Of a stretch of DNA of 64,000 bases, positions 20,112 to 29,314 are shown one piece after another. The first letter of the stretch is position 1. Each line of letters starts with the position of its first letter. Location: NCBI RefSeq assembly GCF_024359545.1, contig NZ_JAKQZG010000012.1, positions 123,871 to 187,870 of the forward strand, written 5' to 3'. Position numbers and translations under genes: made by a program. The DNA comes from Jiella marina (lineage in GTDB: Bacteria > Pseudomonadota > Alphaproteobacteria > Rhizobiales > Rhizobiaceae). Below the pieces are notes generated by a model that did no database searches, was not told where the DNA came from, and saw only the letters and a program-made list of their open reading frames with translations.

Positions 20112-22661
20112 CTACTTCTCGTTCAGGGCCGTCTTCACCGCGACGGCAAGATCGCGAAGCGAGAACGGCTTGGCCAGAAAGCCGAATTTCTCTCCCTCGG
20201 GCATGTTCTTCGCGAAGGCGTCCTCGGCATAGCCGGACACGAAGATGAACTTCAATTCGGGCCGCTTCTTGCGCATTTCCCTGAGAAGTGTCGGCCCGTC
20301 CATTTCCGGCATGACGACGTCGGACACGACAAGGTCGATCTTGCCGTCGAGTTCGTCCATCACCTCCAGCGCCTCAATACCCGACGCGGCCTCGTGAACG
20401 TCGTAGCCACGCATCTTCAAGGCGCGCACATTGCCGGCGCGCACGTGATCCTCGTCCTCCACCAAGAGGATGGAATCCGTGCCGGAAAGGTCCATCTTGG
20501 CGTTGCCGGCGGCGGCGGCCGTCTCCGATCCGCTTGAGGCGATCTCGGCCGGAACGTGACGCGGCAGGAAGATGCGGAACGTCGTGCCCTCGCCCGGCCT
20601 GCTGTCGACATAGATGAAGCCGTTCGACTGCTTGATGATGCCATAGACCATCGAAAGCCCGAGGCCGGTGCCCTTGCCGATTTCCTTCGTCGTGTAGAAC
20701 GGCTCGAAGATCCGCTCGGCCACTTCGGGCGGCATTCCGGTGCCGGTATCGGCCACCTCGACCAGCACATAGTCGCCCTCGACGAGTTCGCCATAACCGA
20801 AGGCCATGGCCTCCTTGGCTTGAACGTTTCGCGTCGTGATGGTGATCTTGCCGCCATCGGGCATCGCGTCGCGGGCGTTTTGCACGAGATTGGTGATCAC
20901 CTGCTCGAACTGGCCGATATCGGCCATCACCGGCCACAGATCGCGGGCGTGCTGGCGCTCGAGCGTCGCATGGTCGCCACTGACCCGCTTCAACAGAAGA
21001 TGCATGTCGGCGATCACGTCCGTCAGATTCAGCATCTTCGGCCGCATCGTCTGCCGCCGCGAATAGGCGAGAAGCTGGCGAACGAGGGACGCCGCACGAT
21101 TGGCGCTCTGCTTGATCAGAAGCAGATCCTGGAAGGAGGGATCGCCGGTGCGGTGGTTGAGGAGCAGGAAGTCGACCGAGGCGGTGATGATGGTGAGCAC
21201 GTTGTTGAAGTCGTGGGCGATGCCGCCGGCAAGATTGCCGATCGCCTGCATCTTCTGGCTCTTGGCGAACTGCTCCTCCAGCGCGCGCTGCTGGGTGATA
21301 TCGACGCCATAGACAATGATCGACTCGTCGGCGTCCGGACCGGCTTTCGGGACCGCACTGACATAAAGCCGGACCGCCTTGGTCTTTTCGCCTGCGATCT
21401 CCGCGTCGACGGGGGCGACACCGGCCCGGCCGGCCGTCGCTTCCGCGAGGGCGCGGCGCAGGGTCTCATGTCCGCCTTCGCGCACGGATTCCAGGAACCG
21501 GATCCGCCCGTCTGCGGCCTGCCCGCCGAAGAGCTGGCGGAACACCGCGTTGGAGCGCACGACATTGCCCTCGTCGTCCAGTGTCGCGATCGCCATGGGC
21601 GAGGAGTTGAAGAAGCGAGTGAAGCGCGCCTCGGCCACTTCCACCGGCGTTGCCACCTCGCTTTCGCCGGCCCGATTGAGAACAAGCGTCCGCACGCTGC
21701 CGGGTGCGGCCGTATCCTCGACGCCCGGCTTGCGCAGGAGCCGGACAGGCAGGCTGCGGCCATCGGCCGTGGTCAGATCGAGATCGACGACCGAGACGCC
21801 GTCGTGGTCCCTGTTCTCTTCGTCCGCCTCGGTGAAAAGGGCCTTCGACGTCGCCGGCAGGAATTCCAGAAAGGACCGCTGGTAGGGCTTCAGATCGGCC
21901 AGGTCGAGGCCGAGCCACTCCGCTAGAGTGGCATTGATATAGGCGATGCGATGCTCGGAATCGGAAGCGAAGAAGCCGGCCGGTGCCTTGTCCAGATAGT
22001 CGATCGCATGCTGCAGATCCTGGAACGAACTCTCCTCGTGCTTGCGATCGGCGGTGATGTCGAGAATCTGCCACGCCTGCATGTGGCCGCCGCCGGTCGG
22101 AAGCGGCCGGACCGAGGCCCGGTACCATCGCGGCGCGCCATCGGATTTCGCCTGCCCGGCCAGACTATGGGCGAGGCGGAACTCACGCTGGCCGGAACGG
22201 CCTTCCCGCGCCAGATTGGCGAGATGATAGATCGCCTCGGCCGCTTCGACCTCGCGCGACAAGAGCCGTTCGAGGGTGCGGATATCGCCGGGCTTGGCGG
22301 CTCCGGTGATCTCGCCATAGGCGCGGTTGGCGTAGACGATCTGGCCCTTGCGGTCGACGATCAGCAGCCCGGTGCGGGCGCTGTCGACGAAGTCGCGGGC
22401 AATTCCGGCATCGGCGGTCTTGCCGGAAAAGCGGATGAAACCGAGCACGGCAGCGAAGATCGCCAGGATTCCGACCGCCGACAGCGTGCCGAAGATCGCA
22501 ATCAACGAGGCCTGGCCATAGGACGAATGACCGAACACGGCCAGGCTTGCGCCCATCAGAATAAAGGCACCGCCCAGCAGAAGCAGCCGCCGCACACCCG
22601 ATGCCGCCGTCGTTCGGTCGATCATGGGCTTGTCGATCGCCCCGGAAGCCGCTCCGTCCAT
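20112..22661 (-). CDS. cckA: Hybrid histidine kinase CckA (cell-cycle phosphorelay)
   Basis: 849-residue membrane-bound hybrid kinase. Two N-terminal membrane helices (RLLLLGGAFILMGASLAVFG and a second up to about residue 78) are followed by PAS-type sensor domains, the His box QAIGNLAGGIAHDFNNVLTI, the ATPase N/G boxes (NLVQNARDAMPDGG, DTGTGMPPEV, GKGTGLGLSMVYGI), and a C-terminal receiver with phospho-acceptor in LVVSDVVMPEMDGP. In alphaproteobacteria CckA passes phosphate through ChpT to CtrA to time the cell cycle. Start ATG 22661 or an internal ATG 12 codons on. It is divergent from the FliO-like gene. Confidence 0.94.
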   Translation of the reverse strand: MDGAASGAIDKPMIDRTTAASGVRRLLLLGGAFILMGASLAVFGHSSYGQASLIAIFGTLSAVGILAIFAAVLGFIRFSGKTADAGIARDFVDSARTGLLIVDRKGQIVYANRAYGEITGAAKPGDIRTLERLLSREVEAAEAIYHLANLAREGRSGQREFRLAHSLAGQAKSDGAPRWYRASVRPLPTGGGHMQAWQILDITADRKHEESSFQDLQHAIDYLDKAPAGFFASDSEHRIAYINATLAEWLGLDLADLKPYQRSFLEFLPATSKALFTEADEENRDHDGVSVVDLDLTTADGRSLPVRLLRKPGVEDTAAPGSVRTLVLNRAGESEVATPVEVAEARFTRFFNSSPMAIATLDDEGNVVRSNAVFRQLFGGQAADGRIRFLESVREGGHETLRRALAEATAGRAGVAPVDAEIAGEKTKAVRLYVSAVPKAGPDADESIIVYGVDITQQRALEEQFAKSQKMQAIGNLAGGIAHDFNNVLTIITASVDFLLLNHRTGDPSFQDLLLIKQSANRAASLVRQLLAYSRRQTMRPKMLNLTDVIADMHLLLKRVSGDHATLERQHARDLWPVMADIGQFEQVITNLVQNARDAMPDGGKITITTRNVQAKEAMAFGYGELVEGDYVLVEVADTGTGMPPEVAERIFEPFYTTKEIGKGTGLGLSMVYGIIKQSNGFIYVDSRPGEGTTFRIFLPRHVPAEIASSGSETAAAAGNAKMDLSGTDSILLVEDEDHVRAGNVRALKMRGYDVHEAASGIEALEVMDELDGKIDLVVSDVVMPEMDGPTLLREMRKKRPELKFIFVSGYAEDAFAKNMPEGEKFGFLAKPFSLRDLAVAVKTALNEK

Positions 22662-22953
22662 CCCAGCGCGCCCCTTCTCGTCAAAAAACCTGCCGCGTGA
22701 TTCGCAAGAAATAGCTGTTTTCGTCCGGACCGACGAGCCGGCAATTTCGTTTTCTGTCCTTCATCGGAGCGTCGGCATATCAGGTCAGCCTTGCCCGAAA
22801 GACGGTCTGCACGAGGCAAAATTCTTCCAGACCGCAGGCCGCTCGAACGTATCGCAAGCCTTGCCGGACCTCGAAATATGCGGCAGGACCACGGGAGGGC
22901 TTTCGCGTTCGACGAGGTCCGCTCTGGGGTCCGCGCAAGGAGTTGCCCGAGAC

Positions 22954-25125
22954 ATGCCGCAATGGATCATCGATCTCTTTGGATCGAGCCTCGCCCCGAT
23001 CGTCTGGGTGGCCTTCGTGGCCGCGATCGTCTGCATACTGGCGATCGGATTCCTGTTCGTCGCAAAACGCTTCTGGGGTGGCGCGATCGGGTCCCATGCA
23101 AAGCACAAAGGCCCACGCCTCGCCGTGGTCGACATGGCCCGCATCGACGAGAAGCGGAAACTCGTGCTGGTCAAGCGCGACGATGTCGAGCATCTCGTGC
23201 TGGTGGGCGGACAGACCGAACTGCTCGTCGAAGCCGGGATCCGGCGCGGCGCCATGGAGGCACCTTCGTCAGCGGAGCCGACACTCGATGAAGCCCCCCG
23301 CCCTCCGGCCGCCGTTCCGCCGGCAGTCGCTCCGAGGCCGGAACCGACGCCTGAACCGGAGCCGGCGAAGGCTCCGGCGGCCTCGCCCAAAGTCCCCGTT
23401 GCGCAATCTGATGCCGCCTCTCGATCGCCGTCCGGGACCGCGGAGACGCCGCCCGTGCAACCGACCACGGCGACTGTCGCAAGTCAGCCGGCTGCGCCGG
23501 TCGCGAAGGCCGCGGACCCGAACGCCACACGCCCTCGCGAAGAACGACCGACATCCGTCGCGAGCCGAGACGAACGGCCAAAGCGCGGCGTCGAAGCCGC
23601 TGGAGCCCTCGCCGCGCGTGTACTGGGGGAACGGACCCTCGCCCGCCAGCCGGCGGAAACCGTCTCGCCCGTTGCCGAAAAGCAGGAGCAACAGGCTGCG
23701 CCTTCCCCTTCGACGCCGTCCCCGAGTGTGCCGCCGCGTTCGCGCGCCACGCCGACACTGCCTCCGCAATTGCAGCCGGAGCGCTCGTCCGACACCGCCG
23801 CCTCGCCAAGCCGACCCGAATCGCCAAGCCGGCGGCCGCGGGCTTTCGAGCGCATCGAGCCTCATATCGACGCGCCTCTGACGGCCGAACTCGACACGTC
23901 CCCCGATCGCCCGTCCCATCCAGAGCAAGCCGTGGCCACCACGGCCCCGTCGATCGAACCGGAGAGCGCAACCGCCCCCTTCCCTGCGCGCAAAGAGAAC
24001 AACGGCGGAAGCACCTTGGCGACGACACTCGGCGCCGCGACCTCTCTCGGGCCGCAGAGAACATCGCAACCGGGCACGGATCGCCCGCTTGCCGGGCGGG
24101 CCTCACGCGGACCCCTGTCGGTGAAGAGCTTTGCCATGGCCATCCAGAACCGGGGTGGACGGGGCGAGACCGAAGTCCGCCGCACGTCCGCTCAAGCCGA
24201 AGGTGGCACTGCGACGAAACCTGCCGAGGCGCCGCAAAAGTCCGTGCCCGCCGCAGAAGATGCGCGGCCGGTCGACACGCTGAAAAAGGACAAGGAAGGC
24301 GGCTCTCTCGAAGACAGCCTGGAGAGCTTCCTCTCCGCGGAACTGACGTCGAACTTCCTGTCCGACGAACCCGCGCGCAAGGAGGCAGCGCCGTCCGTTT
24401 CACGGGCATCTGCCGCGCGGCCGGATGCGCCTCGTGCGACATCGACTCTCCCCGCTCAGGCGAACGGGACCGCCCCCGCCAATCCGTCTTCTGCCGCTCA
24501 AGGCAGCAGTTCGAGCAACGGCGGTGCTGAAACCCGGGCTCGCGACGTGGAGCCGTCAAGAGAAGCAAGGAACGCTGCCGCAGACGCCGGACGTCCCAGC
24601 CAGACGGAAACGAACGCGGCGCAGACGCCCCCCGCCTCGTCGCCACAGGCGTCCGTGACGGCCGGCGCTGCACAGCAGACGGCGAAGAAGCCTGGCGAAG
24701 CTACAGGCAGCACCGGGGCGGACCCTGCGGCAGCCTCCGCCCCTTCCGAGCCCAGACACGTCAACGGCCCAGCGGCCATGGAAGATGCGTCGGAAAAACC
24801 CGGCGCCACCCCGGCCTTGCCCGCCAGTCCGACTGCCCCCCAACCGAAGGAGACAGAGGCCAAGAAGGCCGAAGCGTCCTCGGACGCGGCAACGCCTGGA
24901 CCGCAATTCAACCGACCGCAGGCTTCGCAACCACAGCCGGCCAGGACACCCCCGGCCGGTGGTGGCCGTCCCGTGCAATGGCCCGACGCCGCGCATGCCC
25001 GAAACATGGCGGCTGCCGATCACGACCGGCATCAGCAGGATGCGAAGCTGGAAGAGGAGATGGAGCGGCTTCTCGGCAATGTGGAGAAGGCAGAAGAAAC
25101 CGATCAGGCCGAGAAGAAGAGCTGA
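22954..25125 (+). CDS. FliO-like membrane protein with long Pro/Ala-rich tail
   Basis: 723 residues. The start is ATG 22954, the first codon of a conserved-looking N-terminus: WIIDLFGSS, then one membrane helix (IVWVAFVAAIVCILAIGFLFVA), then RLAVVDMARIDEKRKLVLVKRDDVEHLVLVGG, which matches the cytoplasmic domain of FliO, a flagellar export assembly factor. From about residue 105 to the end the protein is low-complexity, rich in Pro, Ala, Ser, Thr and Glu, and is probably disordered. It closes with a short acidic coil (KLEEEMERLLGNVEKAEE). FliO proteins are usually much shorter. No flagellar genes are near, so a flagellar role is doubtful; linkage to cckA suggests an envelope or cell-cycle role. 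Confidence 0.75.
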   Translation: MPQWIIDLFGSSLAPIVWVAFVAAIVCILAIGFLFVAKRFWGGAIGSHAKHKGPRLAVVDMARIDEKRKLVLVKRDDVEHLVLVGGQTELLVEAGIRRGAMEAPSSAEPTLDEAPRPPAAVPPAVAPRPEPTPEPEPAKAPAASPKVPVAQSDAASRSPSGTAETPPVQPTTATVASQPAAPVAKAADPNATRPREERPTSVASRDERPKRGVEAAGALAARVLGERTLARQPAETVSPVAEKQEQQAAPSPSTPSPSVPPRSRATPTLPPQLQPERSSDTAASPSRPESPSRRPRAFERIEPHIDAPLTAELDTSPDRPSHPEQAVATTAPSIEPESATAPFPARKENNGGSTLATTLGAATSLGPQRTSQPGTDRPLAGRASRGPLSVKSFAMAIQNRGGRGETEVRRTSAQAEGGTATKPAEAPQKSVPAAEDARPVDTLKKDKEGGSLEDSLESFLSAELTSNFLSDEPARKEAAPSVSRASAARPDAPRATSTLPAQANGTAPANPSSAAQGSSSSNGGAETRARDVEPSREARNAAADAGRPSQTETNAAQTPPASSPQASVTAGAAQQTAKKPGEATGSTGADPAAASAPSEPRHVNGPAAMEDASEKPGATPALPASPTAPQPKETEAKKAEASSDAATPGPQFNRPQASQPQPARTPPAGGGRPVQWPDAAHARNMAAADHDRHQQDAKLEEEMERLLGNVEKAEETDQAEKKS

Positions 25126-25430
25126 GGCTCAACAAGAGAACCGAGCGCTGCGCCGTTCGGGGCATAGGCTGGAAAGGCAGAGGTCGAAGCCCGCCCGAGC
25201 CGCATCGCCCGGGCTTGCTCGTTCAAGGCGCTCGCAATGGGTCCGCCCGATAGACGGCGCCCGGAAATTCCAAGCCGCGAACCACTCTTGCTGACTTGTG
25301 CCGTTATCGGCAAACCCGCGGCGCGGGCGAATGCCTCCGCACCGGGACAGTTCATTGGTCTTTGCGACCGGCATCAGCGCGCCGGTCGTCCACGCGATGA
25401 CTTTGCTCCGCCGAGGCCGGCGGAACCCGG
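25126..25430. other. Intergenic region, FliO-like to dksA (convergent)
   Basis: About 305 bp between two convergent genes. Reading frames here show no recognisable protein. There is a weak inverted repeat (AAGCCCG and CGGGCTT around 25,190-25,220) that could help termination, without a T-run. Nothing else seen. Confidence 0.5.
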
Positions 25431-25853
25431 CTATTCGTCCCGATAGACCTTCTCGCGCCGCTCGTGCCGCTCCTGGGCTTCGAGGGAAAGGGTCGCGATC
25501 GGCCGGGCATCCAAGCGGCGCAGGCTGATCGGTTCGCCCGTCTCTTCGCAGTAGCCGTAGGACCCGTCTTCGATCCGATCCAGAGCCGCGTCGATCTTGG
25601 AGATCAGCTTTCTCTGGCGGTCGCGGGCGCGAAGCTCGATGGCCCGATCGGTCTCAGAGGAGGCACGGTCGGCGATATCGGCGAGATTGCTGTTGTCGTT
25701 TGCCAGGGCTTCCAGCGTCTCGCGCGACTCCCGCAGGATTTCCGCTTTCCAGGTGAGAAGCTTGCGTCGGAAATATTCCTTCTGACGATCATTCATGAAA
25801 GGTCCGTCTTCCGATAGCGTCAGATCGGCATTGAGTGTCTGGCTCATACGCAC
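25431..25853 (-). CDS. dksA: RNA polymerase-binding transcription factor DksA
   Basis: 140-residue DksA/TraR family protein that works with ppGpp to retune transcription, notably of rRNA genes. The coiled-coil region contains NSNLADIADRASSETDRAIELRARDRQRKLISKI, including the Asp pair expected at the coil tip. The globular part reads GYCEETGEPISLRRLDARPIATLSLEAQE: of the four zinc cysteines in the E. coli protein only the first is kept, the others being Thr, Ser and Ala. Cys-poor DksA versions are known in alphaproteobacteria and in Pseudomonas DksA2, so this is not a defect. Start is ATG 25853 or ATG 25847. Confidence 0.92.
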   Translation of the reverse strand: MRMSQTLNADLTLSEDGPFMNDRQKEYFRRKLLTWKAEILRESRETLEALANDNSNLADIADRASSETDRAIELRARDRQRKLISKIDAALDRIEDGSYGYCEETGEPISLRRLDARPIATLSLEAQERHERREKVYRDE

Positions 25854-26126
25854 CTCCGTTCCGGCAGCCGGCTTATAGCGTCGCTTTGCGAAGCGAACAA
25901 GTTACGTTTGCGTCCTAGCCAAGTCTCACGCAATGAATCTAAGATACGGTATTCGCTAGTGTTTCCGATTCGCCACTGGAAAGCCCAGAAGCTGACCCGA
26001 CGCCGGCACCAGTTTCACGCGAGCTTGACGCGCAGAAATCGGTTCGGAACTTGCCTGATCGCGGTTTCGTCGTTCCGCAACAAACAGACGATTGCCCGGC
26101 TCGCCGTTTCAGCCTAATCAACATCC

Positions 26127-26639
26127 ATGTCGGGATCGTTCAGCCACACGCTCTTCATTCTTCGCCATGCCCATTCCTCCTGGGCGCGGCCCGGCGAGCG
26201 CGATCACCAGCGCCCGCTGGACGAGCGTGGCGAGGCCGACGCGGCACGACTGGCGGAGATCTTCGCTGCGGAAGACCTCACGGTCGATGTCGTCGTCACC
26301 TCGACAGCGGTCCGCGCGGCAAAGACCCTGGAATCGTTGCAGCCCAGCCTCGGCAAGGACCTGACCGTCGAAACCTCCGACGATCTCTACGCGCTGGGCG
26401 TCGAAGCCTATTTTGCTGCCGCGCGGCGCCAGAGAGAAGCAAAGCGCGTCCTCATCGTCGGCCACAACCCGATGATCGAGGACTTCACCCGGTCCGTCAC
26501 CGGCAGCGCCGACGAGGACGCCGCCGCGCAGATCGCCACGGGTTTTCCCACCTGCGCCCTGGCGATCGTCGGCCTCAAGAGCGGGTTCGAGGAACTCGAG
26601 CCCGGCAGCGGCCATCTTGAGCGCGTGATCATTCCCTGA
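26127..26639 (+). CDS. SixA-type phosphohistidine phosphatase
   Basis: 170-residue histidine-phosphatase-superfamily protein. The catalytic motif is LFILRHAHSSWARPG (Arg-His at about 13-14), followed by DHQRPLDERGEADAARLAEIF and a second catalytic His in LIVGHNPMIEDF. Length and layout match SixA, which removes phosphate from histidine in phosphorelay or PTS proteins. The target here is not known; the proximity to cckA (about 3.5 kb) is suggestive but weak. It stands 85 bp before the YcjX gene on the same strand. Confidence 0.85.
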   Translation: MSGSFSHTLFILRHAHSSWARPGERDHQRPLDERGEADAARLAEIFAAEDLTVDVVVTSTAVRAAKTLESLQPSLGKDLTVETSDDLYALGVEAYFAAARRQREAKRVLIVGHNPMIEDFTRSVTGSADEDAAAQIATGFPTCALAIVGLKSGFEELEPGSGHLERVIIP

Positions 26640-26723
26640 TCGGCATTGCCCCTTCGAAGCGCGCCCGAAGCTTCCTATATCGCGGTCGCAGCATCTGACA
26701 CGCCAGGAGAACAGCGCCCCCCG

Positions 26724-28175
26724 ATGACGTCTCTCGCCGACGAGGCCCGGCTCGTCCTCGACAATTTCGCCGACCGAACGGCGGGGATCTTCCATCCGAA
26801 CCTGCGACTTGGCGTGACCGGTCTCTCCCGGGCCGGCAAGACCGTGTTCATCACGGCGCTAATCCACAATCTCCTCAGTGGCGGCCGCTTGCCGCTCTTC
26901 AAGGCGCAGGCTGACGGCCGGATCCTCGGCGCCGATCTGGAAGAGCAACCGGACGACGCCGTGCCACGCTTCCAGTACGAGGATCATATCCGCCAGATCG
27001 TCGAGGAGCGGGTCTGGCCAGAATCGACCCGGGCGATCTCCGAACTGCGGCTGACGATCGCCTTTGAATCGGCATCGGGCTGGCGGCGCGTGCTGCCGGG
27101 CGGGCGACTGTCCATCGACATCGTCGACTACCCGGGCGAATGGCTGCTTGATCTGCCGCTGATCGACAAGGATTTCGCCACCTTCTCGGCCGAAGCGCTT
27201 GAGCGCGCGCGTCTGCCCTCCCGACGTGCGGAAGCCGGCCCGTTCCTCAAAAAGCTCGCCAATATCGACCTGTCCGCGCCAGCCGACGAAGTGACGGCAC
27301 GCGATCTCAGCGTCGCCTTCGCGAACTATCTGAAGGCCTGTCGCGCCGACAGCACGGCGCTGTCGACCCTGCCGCCCGGCCGCTTTTTGATGCCCGGCGA
27401 TCTCGAAGGTTCGCCGGCGCTGACCTTCGCGCCCCTGCCCGTCGAACCCGGCCAGACCTATCCCAAGGGTTCGATGGCGGCGCATTTGTCACGGCGCTAC
27501 GAGGCCTACAAGACCGTCGTCGTCAAACCCTTCTTTCGCAATCACTTCGCCCGGCTCGACCGGCAGATCCTGCTGGTCGACGCTCTGCAGGCGATCAATG
27601 CCGGACCGGAGGCCGTCGCGGATCTCGAAACCGCGCTGACGGACATCCTCTCCTGCTTCCGGCCGGGCCGTTCCACGTGGCTCGGCTCCTTCCTGACGCG
27701 GCGGATCGACCGCATCCTCGTCGCCGCGACGAAGGCCGATCACCTACACCGCGAGAGCCATCGCCGGCTGGAGGCGATCGTGCGGAAACTCGTTGACGAC
27801 GCGGTCAGACGCGCGAATTTCTCGGGAGCCCAGACCTCGGTCCTCGCCATGGCGGCGGTGCGGGCCACCCATGAGGCTACCGTGACCGATCAGGGCGAGG
27901 AGTTGCCCGTGATTGTCGGCACACCTGCCGCGGGCGAAACGATCGGCAAGCGGACTTTCGACGGCAAGACCGAAACGGCCGTCTTCCCGGGCGACCTGCC
28001 GCAGGACCCACACCGGCTCTTCGCGCCTGATGGCGGAATCGAACCAAACTCGATCCGCTTCGTGCGGTTTCGCCCGCCCAGGCTCGAACGCACTGCCGAG
28101 GGTTTCACTCTGTCCCTGCCGCACATCCGTCTCGACCGCGCCCTGGAATTCCTGCTGGGAGATCGCCTGCAATGA
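26724..28175 (+). CDS. ycjX: YcjX/DUF463-family P-loop protein
   Basis: 483 residues from ATG 26724, which starts MTSLADEARLVLDNFADRTAG, the usual N-terminus; the frame is open 26 codons further up. The P-loop GLSRAGKTVFITALIHNLL and the switch-like VDYPGEWLLDLPL are characteristic of the YcjX family of GTPase-like proteins. VAATKADHLH resembles the NKxD specificity motif. Function is not established; the family is linked to envelope stress in enterobacteria. It overlaps the next gene by 4 bp (ATGA), as in the ycjX-ycjF pair elsewhere. Confidence 0.92.
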   Translation: MTSLADEARLVLDNFADRTAGIFHPNLRLGVTGLSRAGKTVFITALIHNLLSGGRLPLFKAQADGRILGADLEEQPDDAVPRFQYEDHIRQIVEERVWPESTRAISELRLTIAFESASGWRRVLPGGRLSIDIVDYPGEWLLDLPLIDKDFATFSAEALERARLPSRRAEAGPFLKKLANIDLSAPADEVTARDLSVAFANYLKACRADSTALSTLPPGRFLMPGDLEGSPALTFAPLPVEPGQTYPKGSMAAHLSRRYEAYKTVVVKPFFRNHFARLDRQILLVDALQAINAGPEAVADLETALTDILSCFRPGRSTWLGSFLTRRIDRILVAATKADHLHRESHRRLEAIVRKLVDDAVRRANFSGAQTSVLAMAAVRATHEATVTDQGEELPVIVGTPAAGETIGKRTFDGKTETAVFPGDLPQDPHRLFAPDGGIEPNSIRFVRFRPPRLERTAEGFTLSLPHIRLDRALEFLLGDRLQ

Positions 28176-29251
28176 GCGAAGATCGAGACCGGCGCCGGCG
28201 TGCGCCGGGCGCCTTCGACGTCGGCTCCCCGGAGCCGCGCACCGAAGAACGAACCTCCGACACGGCGTCCCAGGCACCGCGCATGCCGCGCTCCATCGCC
28301 ACGCTCGAAGACGTGCGGATCGAACCCGACGAGGCGATCGACGAGGATCTGATCGCCGAGGCAGAAACGCCGGCCACCGTGTCGAAGAAACGCTTCTCCT
28401 TCGCCAAACTGTTCGCCGCGGCCTTCGGGATCCTCGTCTCGCTCGCCTTCGGTCTGGCGATCGATTCCGTCGTTCGCGAACTCTTCGCCCGGGCCGACTG
28501 GCTGGGCTGGGCAACGCTTGGCGTGGTCGCGCTTCTCGTCATCGCGGCGCTCGGCATCGCGTTTCGCGAGATCGTCGGCCTGATGCGGCTTTCCGCCGTC
28601 GACCGCGAGCGACAGCGGGCGCTGGCGGCCTATCGCGCCGATTCTCTGAGCGAGGCCAAGCTCGCGGTCTCGACGCTCGAAACCCTGCTTTCCCACCGCT
28701 CGGAAACGGCGCGCGGTCGTGCGCACATCGCCAGCCTCAAGAACGAGGTGATCGACGGGGCCGACTATCTGGCGCTCGCCGAGGAACACATGCTCGGCCC
28801 CCTCGATCGCAAGGCACGGGCGCTGGTGCTCGGCTCGGCAAAGCGCGTCTCGGTCGTGACCGCGGTCAGCCCCAAGGCGCTCGTCGACGTCGCCTATGTG
28901 GTGTTCGAGAACGTCAAGCTCATCCGCACCATGTCGGAACTCTACGGCGCGAGGCCCGGAACGCTGGGGCTGATCAAGCTGACGCGAGACGTGCTCACCC
29001 ATCTGGCCGTCACAGGCTCGATCGCCGTCGGCGACAGCCTGGTGCATCAGGTGGTGGGACACGGGGTCGCCGCACGCCTGTCCTCGCGGCTCGGCGAAGG
29101 CGTGGTGAACGGTCTTCTCACCGCCCGCGTGGGGCTCGCGGCGATGGATCTCTGCCGGCCGCTGCCGTTTCTCAGGGCAACACGACCGCGCATCGGTGCC
29201 GTCTTGTCCGAACTCGCGGCCCATTCCGGCATGGAGCGGGAAAAGCGCTGA
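28172..29251 (+). CDS. ycjF: YcjF family inner-membrane protein (DUF697)
   Basis: 359 residues. A polar N-terminal stretch of about 70 residues precedes two membrane helices (LFAAAFGILVSLAFGLAIDSVV and WLGWATLGVVALLVIAALGIAF), then the conserved soluble part with ADYLALAEEHMLGPLDRKA and SPKALVDVAYVVFENVKLIRTMSELYGARPGTLG. This matches the TIGR01620/DUF697 family, the usual partner of YcjX. The start overlaps ycjX. Biochemical role unknown. Confidence 0.92.
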   Translation: MSEDRDRRRRAPGAFDVGSPEPRTEERTSDTASQAPRMPRSIATLEDVRIEPDEAIDEDLIAEAETPATVSKKRFSFAKLFAAAFGILVSLAFGLAIDSVVRELFARADWLGWATLGVVALLVIAALGIAFREIVGLMRLSAVDRERQRALAAYRADSLSEAKLAVSTLETLLSHRSETARGRAHIASLKNEVIDGADYLALAEEHMLGPLDRKARALVLGSAKRVSVVTAVSPKALVDVAYVVFENVKLIRTMSELYGARPGTLGLIKLTRDVLTHLAVTGSIAVGDSLVHQVVGHGVAARLSSRLGEGVVNGLLTARVGLAAMDLCRPLPFLRATRPRIGAVLSELAAHSGMEREKR

Positions 29252-29314
29252 GGAAGCAATCCCCCTCAACGCCAGGGCCGGGGCCAGGTCAGGTATCGCG
29301 ACCGAAGGCGAGCC

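Noticed and set aside
25431..25853. DksA as a broken zinc-finger gene
   Set aside because: The loss of three cysteines is a known alternative form in this class and the rest of the protein is intact.
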